DNA from: Ktedonosporobacter rubrisoli
GTDB taxonomy: Bacteria; Chloroflexota; Ktedonobacteria; Ktedonobacterales; Ktedonobacteraceae
DNA length: 64,000 bases
Direction of reading: 5' to 3'
Assembly (NCBI RefSeq): GCF_004208415.1
Contig: NZ_CP035758.1
Span: forward strand, 1,426,001 to 1,490,000
In this document: in pieces, positions 36,678-45,415 of the stretch
Numbering within the stretch: position 1 is the stretch's first letter
Layout: each line of letters starts with the position of its first letter
Notes under the pieces: model-generated
Told to the model about the DNA's origin: nothing
What the model saw: only the letters and a program-made list of their open reading frames with translations
Databases searched by the model: none
Translations under genes and position numbers: made by a program

Positions 36678-38846
36678 ATGGAAGGAATACGGACATTGAA
36701 AATCTGCTTTATTGGCAAGTATGCGCCTATCCAGGGAGGAGTCAGTCGAGAGAATTTCTGGTCCGCATATGCCTTAGCACAAGCCGGTTTTGAGGTACAT
36801 GTTGTCACCAACGCTCAAGAGGTTGAATACCAATATCGAACTCTTGAGGATGCCTGGTTTGGGCACCCACAGGCTCATCTGAAGGCAACTGCCAGGGGAA
36901 AACTCACGATTCATACATCCAGCAGTTCGCTCAAACATAGTTATATTCCCTGGGCCAATCCCTTTGTCACGAAACTTGCCACGATGGCAACCGAGGTAAT
37001 TACAGCCTATGGTTGTGATCTTATTTGCGGCTACTACCTGGAGCCCTATGGTGTAGCTGCCTACCTGGCTTCACGGTGGACCGGGGTTCCCTACGGCTTG
37101 CGTCATGCTGGTAGCGATGTTGGTCGCCTCCTGCTCTGTCCCGATCTCCAAACGACGTATATACAGACCATTCTCGCTGCCGATTACATTTTTACCGCAC
37201 GCAGTACCCTGCGGCGCTTTCTTCATCTAGGGATTGATCTCGATAAGCTCTATTTCCCGGCTCGCTCCAGTCTACCGACTACCTATTTTCATCCCGATGC
37301 TCCCCCTCTCGATATCAACGCGTTGGTTGCGCTGGTATGTCGTAGCGTGCCTGAAACACGCTATAGGGGGATCTACCACCGTTTTGCTGACAAACCATTT
37401 GATCCTTCCCTTCCGACTATTGGCATCTATGGCAAATTGGGCCTGGCGAAAGGCAGTTTTGACTTACTCAAGGCGTTGAAGCAACTGCACGAGACCGGCT
37501 TCAAATTCAATTTCCTGGCCCTGACACAGGGACGTCTCCAGACTATGTTCGATTTCGCACAATGCATTGAGGAGTATGGCCTGACTCCTGCCACCTGGCT
37601 CCTGCCCTTCATCCCCCATTGGTCTATCCCAAATTTTATTCGCGCCTGTACGGCAGTCTGTTTTCTTGAGCGCGATTTCCCCATTAAAATTCATCAGCCA
37701 GGGGTACCGGGCGAGGTGTTCGCCTGTGGAACCTGCCTGATTCTTTCGCAAGAGATCGCCGAGAAGCAGTTTTACCGCGAAAAATTGCGTTCGGGCTACA
37801 ATGCATATATCGTCGATGCGCGCAACATCTCTTACCTTGCCGCGACACTGAAAACGGCTCTTGAAAATCCCCCTGCCAGTCGGGAAATCGGTATGCATGG
37901 CTATTATGATATTTCTGCCGGGACGGAGGACTTTCCCGCCTTTGTTGACAACCTCGCATCCTCATTCACAATTATTCAACAAGACGTCGTTTTAAGGAGA
38001 AATAGCATGAGCATTGCTGAAATGCAAGCGTGTCTGGCTCGCCTGTATGTAGATGATTCTTTTCGCATGCTCTTCGATCTGGCCCCTGAAGCCTCTCTTG
38101 ACGCTTATAAGTTGACAGATGAGGAGATTGCTGCGCTCAAGGGCATCGATAAGAAGATGCTTCAGCGCTTTGCAGCTTCGCTGAAGGCAAAACGGAGGGA
38201 GCGTCTCAAGTACGTCTATCCCCTCCTATTTCATCTCCCTGGCATCGATATCAATCGCTATTTTACACGTTTCTACCATCTCTATCCTGCAAAGCCTCAT
38301 GATTCGACATTGAGCAGAATTCAAGAATTTGGCTCTTTTATGGAACAGTGCCTGACGACTGATGAGGATACACCCCCTTACGCGAGCGAGATTGCCCGCT
38401 ACGAACGTCTCTGCCACGCTGCCGCATTTCTTCCTACTCCTGAGGATGCCTTTACGCATATTAATGCAACCCCCGCAACGGCGACAACACCGCTTACACT
38501 GGAGGATCGCCCCATCATACGCCCTGGCTGCTATGCCGAGATGTTCGCTTACGATATCGTGAAAATTGCCCATGCGTTGCGCGAACAGCAGGAGAGTGGG
38601 AACCTACAAACGGGCCAGTACTACTTCGTTTTTCAGCAAGTGGAGATCGCAACCCATCCCAAAATCTTCGCGGTCAGCTCCGCCACCTACGATTTATTCA
38701 TGCTCTGCGACGGGTCACACACTATTGCTACGCTCATTCACAAAATGGAAAAACGCTTCGGGCGCGAAGATCTGGAAAAAGAGCTCCTACAAATGCTTCA
38801 GCATCTATCCTCTTTACGTATGATTGGAGTGGCAAAGCATGAATAG
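36678..38846 (+). CDS. Glycosyltransferase fused in frame to an MNIO-partner/PqqD-like protein
   Basis: Residues 1 to about 440 are a GT-B (GT4-like) glycosyltransferase: LKICFIGKYAPIQGGVSREN (N-terminal Rossmann strand), YGLRHAGSDVGRLL, IGIYGKLGLAKGSFDLLKAL, and PGVPGEVFACGTCLIL for the nucleotide-sugar site. From residue 444 (nucleotide 38007) on follows a distinct protein described separately. The junction reads through TTTTAAGGAG with no stop; one T fewer would end the first protein at TAA and leave a ribosome binding site for the second. ATG at 36678 is preferred; TTG at 36696 after GGAAGGA is an alternative. It would glycosylate the modified peptide in the cytoplasm. Confidence 0.75.
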   Translation: MEGIRTLKICFIGKYAPIQGGVSRENFWSAYALAQAGFEVHVVTNAQEVEYQYRTLEDAWFGHPQAHLKATARGKLTIHTSSSSLKHSYIPWANPFVTKLATMATEVITAYGCDLICGYYLEPYGVAAYLASRWTGVPYGLRHAGSDVGRLLLCPDLQTTYIQTILAADYIFTARSTLRRFLHLGIDLDKLYFPARSSLPTTYFHPDAPPLDINALVALVCRSVPETRYRGIYHRFADKPFDPSLPTIGIYGKLGLAKGSFDLLKALKQLHETGFKFNFLALTQGRLQTMFDFAQCIEEYGLTPATWLLPFIPHWSIPNFIRACTAVCFLERDFPIKIHQPGVPGEVFACGTCLILSQEIAEKQFYREKLRSGYNAYIVDARNISYLAATLKTALENPPASREIGMHGYYDISAGTEDFPAFVDNLASSFTIIQQDVVLRRNSMSIAEMQACLARLYVDDSFRMLFDLAPEASLDAYKLTDEEIAALKGIDKKMLQRFAASLKAKRRERLKYVYPLLFHLPGIDINRYFTRFYHLYPAKPHDSTLSRIQEFGSFMEQCLTTDEDTPPYASEIARYERLCHAAAFLPTPEDAFTHINATPATATTPLTLEDRPIIRPGCYAEMFAYDIVKIAHALREQQESGNLQTGQYYFVFQQVEIATHPKIFAVSSATYDLFMLCDGSHTIATLIHKMEKRFGREDLEKELLQMLQHLSSLRMIGVAKHE
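38007..38846 (+). CDS. MNIO partner protein with leader-like helical domain and PqqD-like recognition domain (internal start)
   Basis: ATG 38007 is seven bases after AAGGAG (37994-37999), so 279 residues can be made separately as well as fused. The first 65 residues (MSIAEMQACLARLYVDDSFR, LDAYKLTDEEIAALKGIDKK) resemble the LigA/Nif11-like helical segment seen in RiPP leaders. The middle (INRYFTRFYHLYPAKPHD, PPYASEIARYERLCHAAAFL) recalls the DUF2063/HvfC-like partners of MNIO enzymes. The end (FAVSSATYDLFMLCDGSHT to LSSLRMIGVAKHE) has the PqqD-like winged-helix pattern of a RiPP recognition element. It probably presents the precursor to the oxidase at 39099. Domain names are by motif resemblance. 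Confidence 0.65.
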   Translation: MSIAEMQACLARLYVDDSFRMLFDLAPEASLDAYKLTDEEIAALKGIDKKMLQRFAASLKAKRRERLKYVYPLLFHLPGIDINRYFTRFYHLYPAKPHDSTLSRIQEFGSFMEQCLTTDEDTPPYASEIARYERLCHAAAFLPTPEDAFTHINATPATATTPLTLEDRPIIRPGCYAEMFAYDIVKIAHALREQQESGNLQTGQYYFVFQQVEIATHPKIFAVSSATYDLFMLCDGSHTIATLIHKMEKRFGREDLEKELLQMLQHLSSLRMIGVAKHE

Positions 38847-39096
38847 TACACCTCCTGAACTGGCCTGGACTCCTTTCAGCCTGTTCAGCATTGAGGAAGT
38901 TCAGGTGGCATCTCCCCAACTGTTAACAGAGCCGCATGGCTGCGACCTTTGCCAACACTGCCTGTTTCTACAGGCCAATTTTCGTGCGCGTCTAAGCAAG
39001 CAGACAAACGACCACGAGATGACCAGGCCAGCGAGAGACGAGCATTGTGAGCACAAGCAACAGGGGCTAACGAATTCTCTCATCGAGGAGGAATAA
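38839..39096 (+). CDS. Small CxxCxxC protein in the RiPP operon
   Basis: An 85-aa protein whose ATG lies inside the end of the previous gene (8-base overlap; GGAG nine bases upstream) and whose stop is two bases before the MNIO start. It has GCDLCQHCLFLQANFRARL with C35, C38 and C41, one further Cys (about position 69) and a Glu/Gln-rich tail. It could be a second precursor, a metal or Fe-S protein that serves the oxidase, or a small partner. The tight coupling to the MNIO gene favours a partner role. Family not recognised. Confidence 0.65.
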   Translation: MNSTPPELAWTPFSLFSIEEVQVASPQLLTEPHGCDLCQHCLFLQANFRARLSKQTNDHEMTRPARDEHCEHKQQGLTNSLIEEE

Positions 39097-39098
39097 CG

Positions 39099-39944
39099 AT
39101 GGTACAGGTCATCAATCAACTCACGTCTGTTCCCTTTCTTGGCGTAGGCATCGGATATCGCCAGGAGTTGAAACAAGAAACGCTGAGGTCCCATGCAAAA
39201 ATTGATTTTTTAGAGATTATTACCGAGCACTATACGAATAATTCGCGTATGCTTGCCGAATTAGAGGAAATTTGTGCTCTATTCCCAGTTATCCCACATG
39301 GCATTAGCCTATCCATTGGTTCAATGACGCCACTTGATAAGCAACATCTTCGCGGGATCAAACGCGTATGTGAGGTGACACAGGCTCCCTACTACAGCGA
39401 GCATCTCTGTATGACAAAGGCTCCAGGCATAGATCTTGGACATCTCTCACCGTTATGGTTTACTGAAGAGGTGCTGGAACGCGTTATTCAGAATGTGTTG
39501 TTTGTTCAAGAATATCTTGAGCGGCCTCTCGTGCTAGAAAACGTGACCTACTATTTTGATATACCAGGCAATCATATGAGCCAGACCGAGTTCTTCAATC
39601 GCCTGGTTGCTGCCACCAATTGTGGCGTCCTGCTGGATATTACCAACGTCTATATCAATTCTGTAAATCATCATTTTGATCCGCTTAACTTTCTTGATCA
39701 GATGCCACTGGAACATGTTGTGCAGGTTCACCTCGCAGGGGGCTACTGGCTCAATGGCTTGTTGGTAGATGGACATAGTGAGCCGGTGCAGGAGGAGAGC
39801 TGGCATCTCTTACAGGCGCTTGTGGATAGATGTCAGGTCAAAGGTATTATCTTCGAGCATGATACGAATTTTCCCCCGATGGAGCTATTTCTACAACAGA
39901 TACAGCGTGCCAAACAGATTATAAGAAAGGACAAGGGAGCATGA
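39099..39944 (+). CDS. MNIO (DUF692) multinuclear non-heme iron oxidase
   Basis: The 281-aa TIM-barrel protein carries the metal-ligand pattern of DUF692/MbnB enzymes: E43-H44 in ITEHY, H67 in PHGISLS, E101-H102 in YSEHL, E147-N148, D180/N183 in LDITNVY, H211 in VHLAGG, D224/H226 in VDGHSEPV, and E253/D255 in FEHD. Family members use two or three irons and oxygen to remodel Cys (oxazolone-thioamide, thiazole, beta-carbon removal) or other residues in RiPP precursors. GAGGAGG precedes the ATG, and the stop overlaps the methyltransferase start (ATGA). The precursor cysteines at 36512-36538 are the obvious targets. Confidence 0.9.
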   Translation: MVQVINQLTSVPFLGVGIGYRQELKQETLRSHAKIDFLEIITEHYTNNSRMLAELEEICALFPVIPHGISLSIGSMTPLDKQHLRGIKRVCEVTQAPYYSEHLCMTKAPGIDLGHLSPLWFTEEVLERVIQNVLFVQEYLERPLVLENVTYYFDIPGNHMSQTEFFNRLVAATNCGVLLDITNVYINSVNHHFDPLNFLDQMPLEHVVQVHLAGGYWLNGLLVDGHSEPVQEESWHLLQALVDRCQVKGIIFEHDTNFPPMELFLQQIQRAKQIIRKDKGA

Positions 39945-40750
39945 AAACCGGCTGGCAGGACACATTCAATGCCCAGCTGTATGAAACGTATGCCCTGACA
40001 TACCCTTTGTACCGGGAATCGGGCAAGCATCTGCTATCCCTGGTAGGAATTTGCCCCGGACAAACCGTTCTTGATCTGGCCTGTGGCACCGGTACTGTAA
40101 CTGTCCAGATCCAGGAGGCTCTTCAGGGATGCGGGATAATCATTGGCGTGGATATCTCCGCCGCCATGCTTGCCATTGCGAAAGAAAAGCTTCCTCTGGC
40201 AACGTTCAGCCAATCGCCCGCCGAGCGGCTTGCAGAAATTGTACCTGCCAACTCCGTTGATCTGATTGTCTGTAATTCAGCGTTCTGGCAAATGGATATT
40301 CGTTCCGTGCTCGCTGCCATCAGGACGGTGCTCAAGCCAGCCGGGCGCTTTGCGTTCAATCATGGAACCGGTGTGCGTATCATACAGCATGGCAAGACGC
40401 CCTCTGAGCCGTTACTTGAACTGATGAGGCGCATCGCACGAGAAGAATATGGTCTGACCTTTGCGCAACGCAGCAAAAGAAAACATTCCCTGACCCACAC
40501 CCCTCCACAGGAGATACACGCGCTCCTTACAGAAGCTGGTTTGCCCGTCGTGCAGTATAAAACTGTAGAGATTGACTATACAGCCGAAGGTGTGCGCGAA
40601 TTCCTCAAGCTCCCCATCATCAATGCCAGCTATCTGCCGGGAAGCGATTATGAAATTGGCAAAGAGATTGTAGAGAAAGCCTATCAACGTGCGACAAAAC
40701 CCTTTCAGGTCATCGGCATATGGGATTATTATATTACACAGAAAAAGTGA
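39941..40750 (+). CDS. Class I SAM-dependent methyltransferase
   Basis: The 269-aa protein has motif I VLDLACGTGTVTVQI, an acidic loop GVDISAAMLAIAKEKL and motif III/IV VDLIVCNSAFWQM and AIRTVLKPAGRFAFN, as in ubiquinone/small-molecule methyltransferases. Its start overlaps the MNIO stop by four bases, so the two are translated together. It could methylate the modified peptide on O, N or S; the sequence does not say which. Confidence 0.88.
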   Translation: MKTGWQDTFNAQLYETYALTYPLYRESGKHLLSLVGICPGQTVLDLACGTGTVTVQIQEALQGCGIIIGVDISAAMLAIAKEKLPLATFSQSPAERLAEIVPANSVDLIVCNSAFWQMDIRSVLAAIRTVLKPAGRFAFNHGTGVRIIQHGKTPSEPLLELMRRIAREEYGLTFAQRSKRKHSLTHTPPQEIHALLTEAGLPVVQYKTVEIDYTAEGVREFLKLPIINASYLPGSDYEIGKEIVEKAYQRATKPFQVIGIWDYYITQKK

Positions 40751-40789
40751 TCACACGCCTTAAAAACTCTAAAATGACATGAAAGCGAG

Positions 40790-41821
40790 ATGGGTATGGC
40801 AATACATCAACAAATCGCTGTTACTGTGCAAGAGCTGGTCAAGCGTTATCCCAATGTCACCCACAATGCGGTAGATGGTATTTCTTTCTCCGTGCAGCGT
40901 GGGGAAATCTTCGGCCTGCTCGGACCGAATGGCGCGGGCAAAACTACCACTATCGGCATCCTCACAACCCGCATCCTCCCAACGAACGGTACCGTCTCTC
41001 TCATGCAGATCGATGTGGTAAAAGATCCTATTGGCGTCAAACAGCGTATCTCAGTTGTTCCTCAACAGAGTAACCTCGATCAGAGTTTGCAGGCACGTGA
41101 GATATTAACGTTCCATGCAAGCTATCACGGGATTCCACGAGTGGAGCGGGAGGCAAAAGCCATGCTCCTGTTACAGGAATTCGGCCTATCTAACCGAGGC
41201 AAGGATCTGGTACGTCGCTATTCTGGTGGGATGGTACAGCGCCTTCTGCTTGCGCGTGCGCTTATGCATACGCCTGATGTGCTTTTCCTCGACGAGCCCA
41301 CCACCAGCCTCGATCCCCAATCTCGCCTCTTTCTCTGGGATCGCATTCGTGAACTCAACCAGCAGCGCATGACCATTATTCTCACAACGCATGATATGGA
41401 TGAAGCAGAACAACTGTGTGATCGCATTGCGATTATGGATCATGGAAAGATTCTCGTCATGGGCACTCCCGCTGAACTCAAAAAAATCATTCCAGGAGGA
41501 GAATGCCTGGAACTGCAAATCTGTATCCCTACAAACAGCATAAACAGTTCCGCAGTCAATGCGCAGACTGATCCTCATGCATATTTAAGAACTCTATTGA
41601 GCGAGCTGCCCGGAGTTGTAAAAACTGAAGTCTCGACTAAGGAAGACATGGTATCGGCGAGGAGCTTGCTGGTACGCCTGTATGCAGAGGATGCTTCAGC
41701 GCTGATTATTCCGGCCAGGCAGGCGCTTTACTCTCTCAACAGTGAAATTCAGAGTATGCGTGTAGCTCATACAAGCCTTGAAGAGGTATTTATTTATCTA
41801 ACAGGAAGAGGTTTGCGGTGA
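40790..41821 (+). CDS. ABC transporter ATP-binding protein (DrrA/CcmA type)
   Basis: The 343-aa protein has Walker A GPNGAGKTTT, Q-loop VPQQSNLDQ, signature RRYSGGMVQRLLLARAL, Walker B VLFLDEPTTSLDP and H-loop TTHDMDEAEQL, with the long C-terminal extension of DrrA-like drug exporters. With the permease that overlaps its stop codon it should export the finished peptide and may give self-protection. Confidence 0.92.
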   Translation: MGMAIHQQIAVTVQELVKRYPNVTHNAVDGISFSVQRGEIFGLLGPNGAGKTTTIGILTTRILPTNGTVSLMQIDVVKDPIGVKQRISVVPQQSNLDQSLQAREILTFHASYHGIPRVEREAKAMLLLQEFGLSNRGKDLVRRYSGGMVQRLLLARALMHTPDVLFLDEPTTSLDPQSRLFLWDRIRELNQQRMTIILTTHDMDEAEQLCDRIAIMDHGKILVMGTPAELKKIIPGGECLELQICIPTNSINSSAVNAQTDPHAYLRTLLSELPGVVKTEVSTKEDMVSARSLLVRLYAEDASALIIPARQALYSLNSEIQSMRVAHTSLEEVFIYLTGRGLR

Positions 41822-42696
41822 TGGCAAAGCAATCAGAGCAATCATCACTACAGATGATGGCCTCACTTTCTCCTACTACCCATGTACGTAGCCGCTTTCA
41901 GCTCGTCGTCCTGGCTTTTCTGGCGATGTTACGCCGCGATCTGTTGGTTACAGCTCGTCAGATCGTGGGTGTGCTGATCCAGGAGCTTATGCAATCCATA
42001 TTTTTTCTCTTTATCTTTGGGCGCATCCTGCCCAATATCAATATGACGCAAGCCTATTTTGTAACGCTGTTCTTGCCAGGCATTATCGGGCTGACGACGA
42101 TGCTCAGCGCTATCCAGGCTATCGCCTTCCCCCTGATACTCGATTTCGGCTTTAATCGCGAGATCGATGACCGTCTGCTCGCTCCATTACCTATCAGCCT
42201 GGTAGCAGTGGAGAAGGTCTTATTCGCGGCCATACGCGGCCTCTTTGCTGGCTCGGTCATGTTCCTTCTGGCCTACCTGATCCTGGGGAATGCTTTTCAG
42301 GTGCGCAACGATCTTATTGTCGCAATCATCGCTTTTATGATCCTTGCCGCGTTGACCGGCGCCTGTCTGGGTCTGACTATTGGTGCCTCGCTACAACCGG
42401 ATCAGATGGGCCTGATTTTCTCATTGCTTATCGTTCCCATCATCTTCACAGGTTGCACATATTACCCCTGGACCTCTCTGTCCTCTGTCAGGTGGTTTCA
42501 GATTATTACGCTGTTCAATCCTCTGACGTATGCATCCGAAGGGTTACGTTACGCGATGATACGACCTGACAGGACGCAGACCTTGGCATTCTTGCCACCA
42601 CTCTCTCCTCTGTGGGATATCGCGGGCCTGAGTATTTTCCTTATCTGTTTTTTGCTCATTGGTTTAAGTCTATTCCGCCGTCGTGCGCTCGATTAA
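41821..42696 (+). CDS. ABC-2 type permease (DrrB-like)
   Basis: A membrane protein of about 291 aa with six helices, an N-terminal cytoplasmic segment (FLAMLRRDLLVTARQ) and the ABC-2 motif region YYPWTSLSSVRWFQIITLFNPLTY with a following YASEGLRY. The ATG shares a base with the stop of the ATPase gene (TGATG); a GTG one codon earlier is possible. Confidence 0.9.
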   Translation: MAKQSEQSSLQMMASLSPTTHVRSRFQLVVLAFLAMLRRDLLVTARQIVGVLIQELMQSIFFLFIFGRILPNINMTQAYFVTLFLPGIIGLTTMLSAIQAIAFPLILDFGFNREIDDRLLAPLPISLVAVEKVLFAAIRGLFAGSVMFLLAYLILGNAFQVRNDLIVAIIAFMILAALTGACLGLTIGASLQPDQMGLIFSLLIVPIIFTGCTYYPWTSLSSVRWFQIITLFNPLTYASEGLRYAMIRPDRTQTLAFLPPLSPLWDIAGLSIFLICFLLIGLSLFRRRALD

Positions 42697-42774
42697 CCTT
42701 CGCTATCAGTCAACAGTGTTCTGCCCAACACATCATCACGGGTAGGCACAACTAGCCTTTTTGCAGGAGGAACT

Positions 42775-44507
42775 GTGTGCGGCATTGCTGGCATTCTTGG
42801 GAGAAATGATAGCCGTCTCATGAGACGAATGATAGAAGCAATCAAGCATCGTGGCCCCGATGGGCAGGGCTATTATAAAAATACGAATCAGAGTATGCTT
42901 CTGGCTTCCTGTCGTCTCAGCATCATTGATCTACAGGGTGGCTCACAGCCTGTATTCAACGAGACGCACAATAAATGCATAGTCTTCAATGGCGAGATCT
43001 ATAACTACAAAGAACTGAGGGGCAAGCTACAGGCAAAAGGCCATTTATTTACAACTCATTCGGATACAGAGGTCATCATTCACCTGTATGAAGAATATGG
43101 CCCCCGTTGCGTCGAATATCTTCATGGGATGTTTGCCTTTGCTATAGCCGATGGTGATACGCTCTTTCTCGCTCGTGATCGCCTGGGCATCAAGCCGCTC
43201 TACTATGCCTTTCTGCCAGAGAAAAATCTTTTCATATTTGCTTCAGAGATCAAAGCCCTGCTGCAATGTGAGGAGCTTGATGTCACTCTTAATATGCAGG
43301 CTTTTGTTGACAGCATTGTGTTCTTCTATCCTGTCGGGGAACTCACGTTTTTCAAGGATATCCTGGAGTTTCAGCCCGGTCATACGCTGCTTGCCACACA
43401 GCGGGAAAATGGACAGATCGAGCTGCACGATCAGCGCTATTATGCCCTGGAGCTCACACCCGACGCGGGAATCTCTTTTGCGCAGGCGCAGGAAGAGCTA
43501 GCGGCACGCATACACTCAGCCGTCGCATCGCACCTCCAGGCTGATGTAGAAGTGGGTATCTCGCTCTCCGGGGGCTCGATTCGAGCGTTCTGGCGATGGC
43601 GATGCGGGAACAGGACACTGCTCGCCGCTTGTTAACGTTCACCGTCGCCGATACCGGAAGTCACCCCGATGCCAGACAGGCTGCACAACTCGCGCGGCAT
43701 CTGCATAGCGAGCATCACTTTGTAGAGATTACCTTTGAGGATTTTTTTCAGGCCATCCCGATTACGATAGCTGCAGCCGAGATGCCACTGCTCCCGGCTT
43801 CTTCTTTCTACTCTTTATGCAAATATATCAGCCAGCGGGTCAAGGTTGCCCTTATCGGCGAAGGGGCAGACGAGATATTTGGCGGCTATCCTGAATATGT
43901 CGATCAGAATCGTCAGCTCTCTCGTATCAAGCGCAACATCGATCACCTCAAGGCGCACGGTTACCAGCCTGGTACACAGGTGCTGGCAATCTACGAACGG
44001 CTGGCCCAAGCACCAACATTTGACGAATATCTCAAAAGACTCTTTGAGATCAATCTGAAGGATCAACTTATTCATGATCATCTCGAATTTGTAGATAAGC
44101 TGGCAATGTCCGCCAGCCTGGAATATCGCGTTCCCTACCTGGATGACCAGCTTGTCGCTTTCGTGAATACCCTTCCTCTGCATTTCAAAGCCAACCGCGC
44201 GCTTGGCATCCACAAGCATATCCTTAAACGTACGGCTATCGAACACTATGGACCGGCGTTACTCGATATAGCTCTGCGCCGCAAGCTGGGCATTCCCTCC
44301 TCTAGCGTGAATTATAACAACAAATTCCGTCAACTCTGCTTCGAGCGATTGCCCGATAACTATCTGCGCAGGCATGAGCTGGGCCACTACTTTATGAGTA
44401 AAGAACAATTGCTGCTCTTTGAACTTTTCCTTGAGATCTTTGAACGCTACAGAGGCATCTTACCCGCTGGCTTCAGCATGGAACAGTTTTTACAGGAGAG
44501 AGCCTGA
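42775..44507 (+). pseudogene. Asparagine-synthetase-like amidotransferase, one-base frameshift in the PP-loop
   Basis: GTG start after AGGAGGA. The class II glutaminase domain begins with the required C2 (MCGIAGILGR) and includes GEIYNYKELR and DRLGIKPLYY. The synthetase domain should have SGGLDSS; at 43570-43574 the sequence has five Gs where six give SGGLDSSVLAMAMREQ, so the frame fails exactly at the ATP-pyrophosphatase loop. The rest (ALIGEGADEIFGGYPEY, DKLAMSASLEYRVPYLD) is intact to 44507. Corrected length about 577 aa. In this operon it would amidate a carboxylate of the peptide, perhaps in the acidic tail. A homopolymer sequencing error is a real alternative to true decay. Confidence 0.85.
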
Positions 44508-44554
44508 CGGTAACAGACACAGAACTGAAAACTACAAAGCCGCTTCCATTCATT

Positions 44555-45135
44555 TTCGCTCAGGACATGAAACTACAGCCGTAGCTCTGACCTGGACCTG
44601 GTATTTACTCACACAACATCGTGAGATATATCAGCAGCTACAGCGGGAGGTTGATAGTGTACTGGAGGGCCGTGTGCCCACCTATCAGGACATGGCTCGC
44701 CTGCCCTACTGCTTGCAAGTATTTAAAGAGGCTATGCGTCTCTATCCGCCAGTTCCCGTCTTTTCACGGGCCGCGCTGCATGATATCGTCATCAACAATT
44801 ATTTGCTCCGTCAGGGCCAGGCGGTCTTTCTTGCGCCATATACGCTGCACCGGCGCACCGACTCTTTCCTCGATCCTGAACGCTTTGATCCTGAACGTTT
44901 CTCGGAGGCAAACGAGCAACGCCTCCCACGAGGCGCCTATCTCCCCTTTGGAGAAGATTCACGCATCTGTATCGGTAAACATTTTGCCTTACTGGAAGGA
45001 CCGCTCTTGCTGGCAACGCTGGCTCAACGCGTGACGTTTGAACTTGTTCCAGGACAACATATAGTCCCCGACCTGCGTAAAACGGCTGCTCTACGTCCCT
45101 CTCACGGCATCAAGGTGATTGTGCGGCGACGCTGA
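44555..45135 (+). pseudogene. Cytochrome P450, C-terminal half only
   Basis: The frame starts in the I helix (FRSGHETTAVALTWTWYLL, corresponding to AGxET) and continues with the ExxR motif (FKEAMRLYPPVPV), DPERFDPERF and the heme-Cys loop FGEDSRICIGKHFALLEG, ending normally. The first 250 or so residues are absent; the upstream DNA is the end of the amidotransferase gene, only 48 bases away. No start codon with a ribosome binding site precedes it. It is a truncated remnant that probably once belonged to the operon as an oxidase. Confidence 0.85.
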
Positions 45136-45415
45136 CGGCTGTTAAGAAGGCTTCAACTATTGAAAAACTCTGTCAACACGCCTGTTTTTTTGAGCCTTAC
45201 ATATGGCCGCACTACACGGCCCAAGCTATTTTGCTATAATGACTATAAGAAATATCTTGCAAGTGATATTTTCTAAAAGTATCCTTTCTACCTTGCAAGC
45301 AGGAAGGTGCAATTTCTAGATTTATATGTAATCTGCTGAGCTGCCCTTGTCAGCAACGGAACCAGCATAAGAGATTTTCTAGAAAAGAAGAAATTGTACC
45401 TTTATAGATTTTGCG
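45136..45415. other. Intergenic with TTTCTAGAAA copies
   Basis: Two or three CTAGAAA/TTTCTAG words (near 45269, 45315 and 45374-45385, the last an exact TTTTCTAGAAAA palindrome) lie between the P450 fragment and the LysR gene. Confidence 0.5.

Noticed and set aside
42775..44507. Lasso peptide cluster, based on the asparagine-synthetase-like protein
   Set aside because: No transglutaminase-like leader peptidase (B2) or typical lasso precursor is present; the operon instead centres on an MNIO enzyme.
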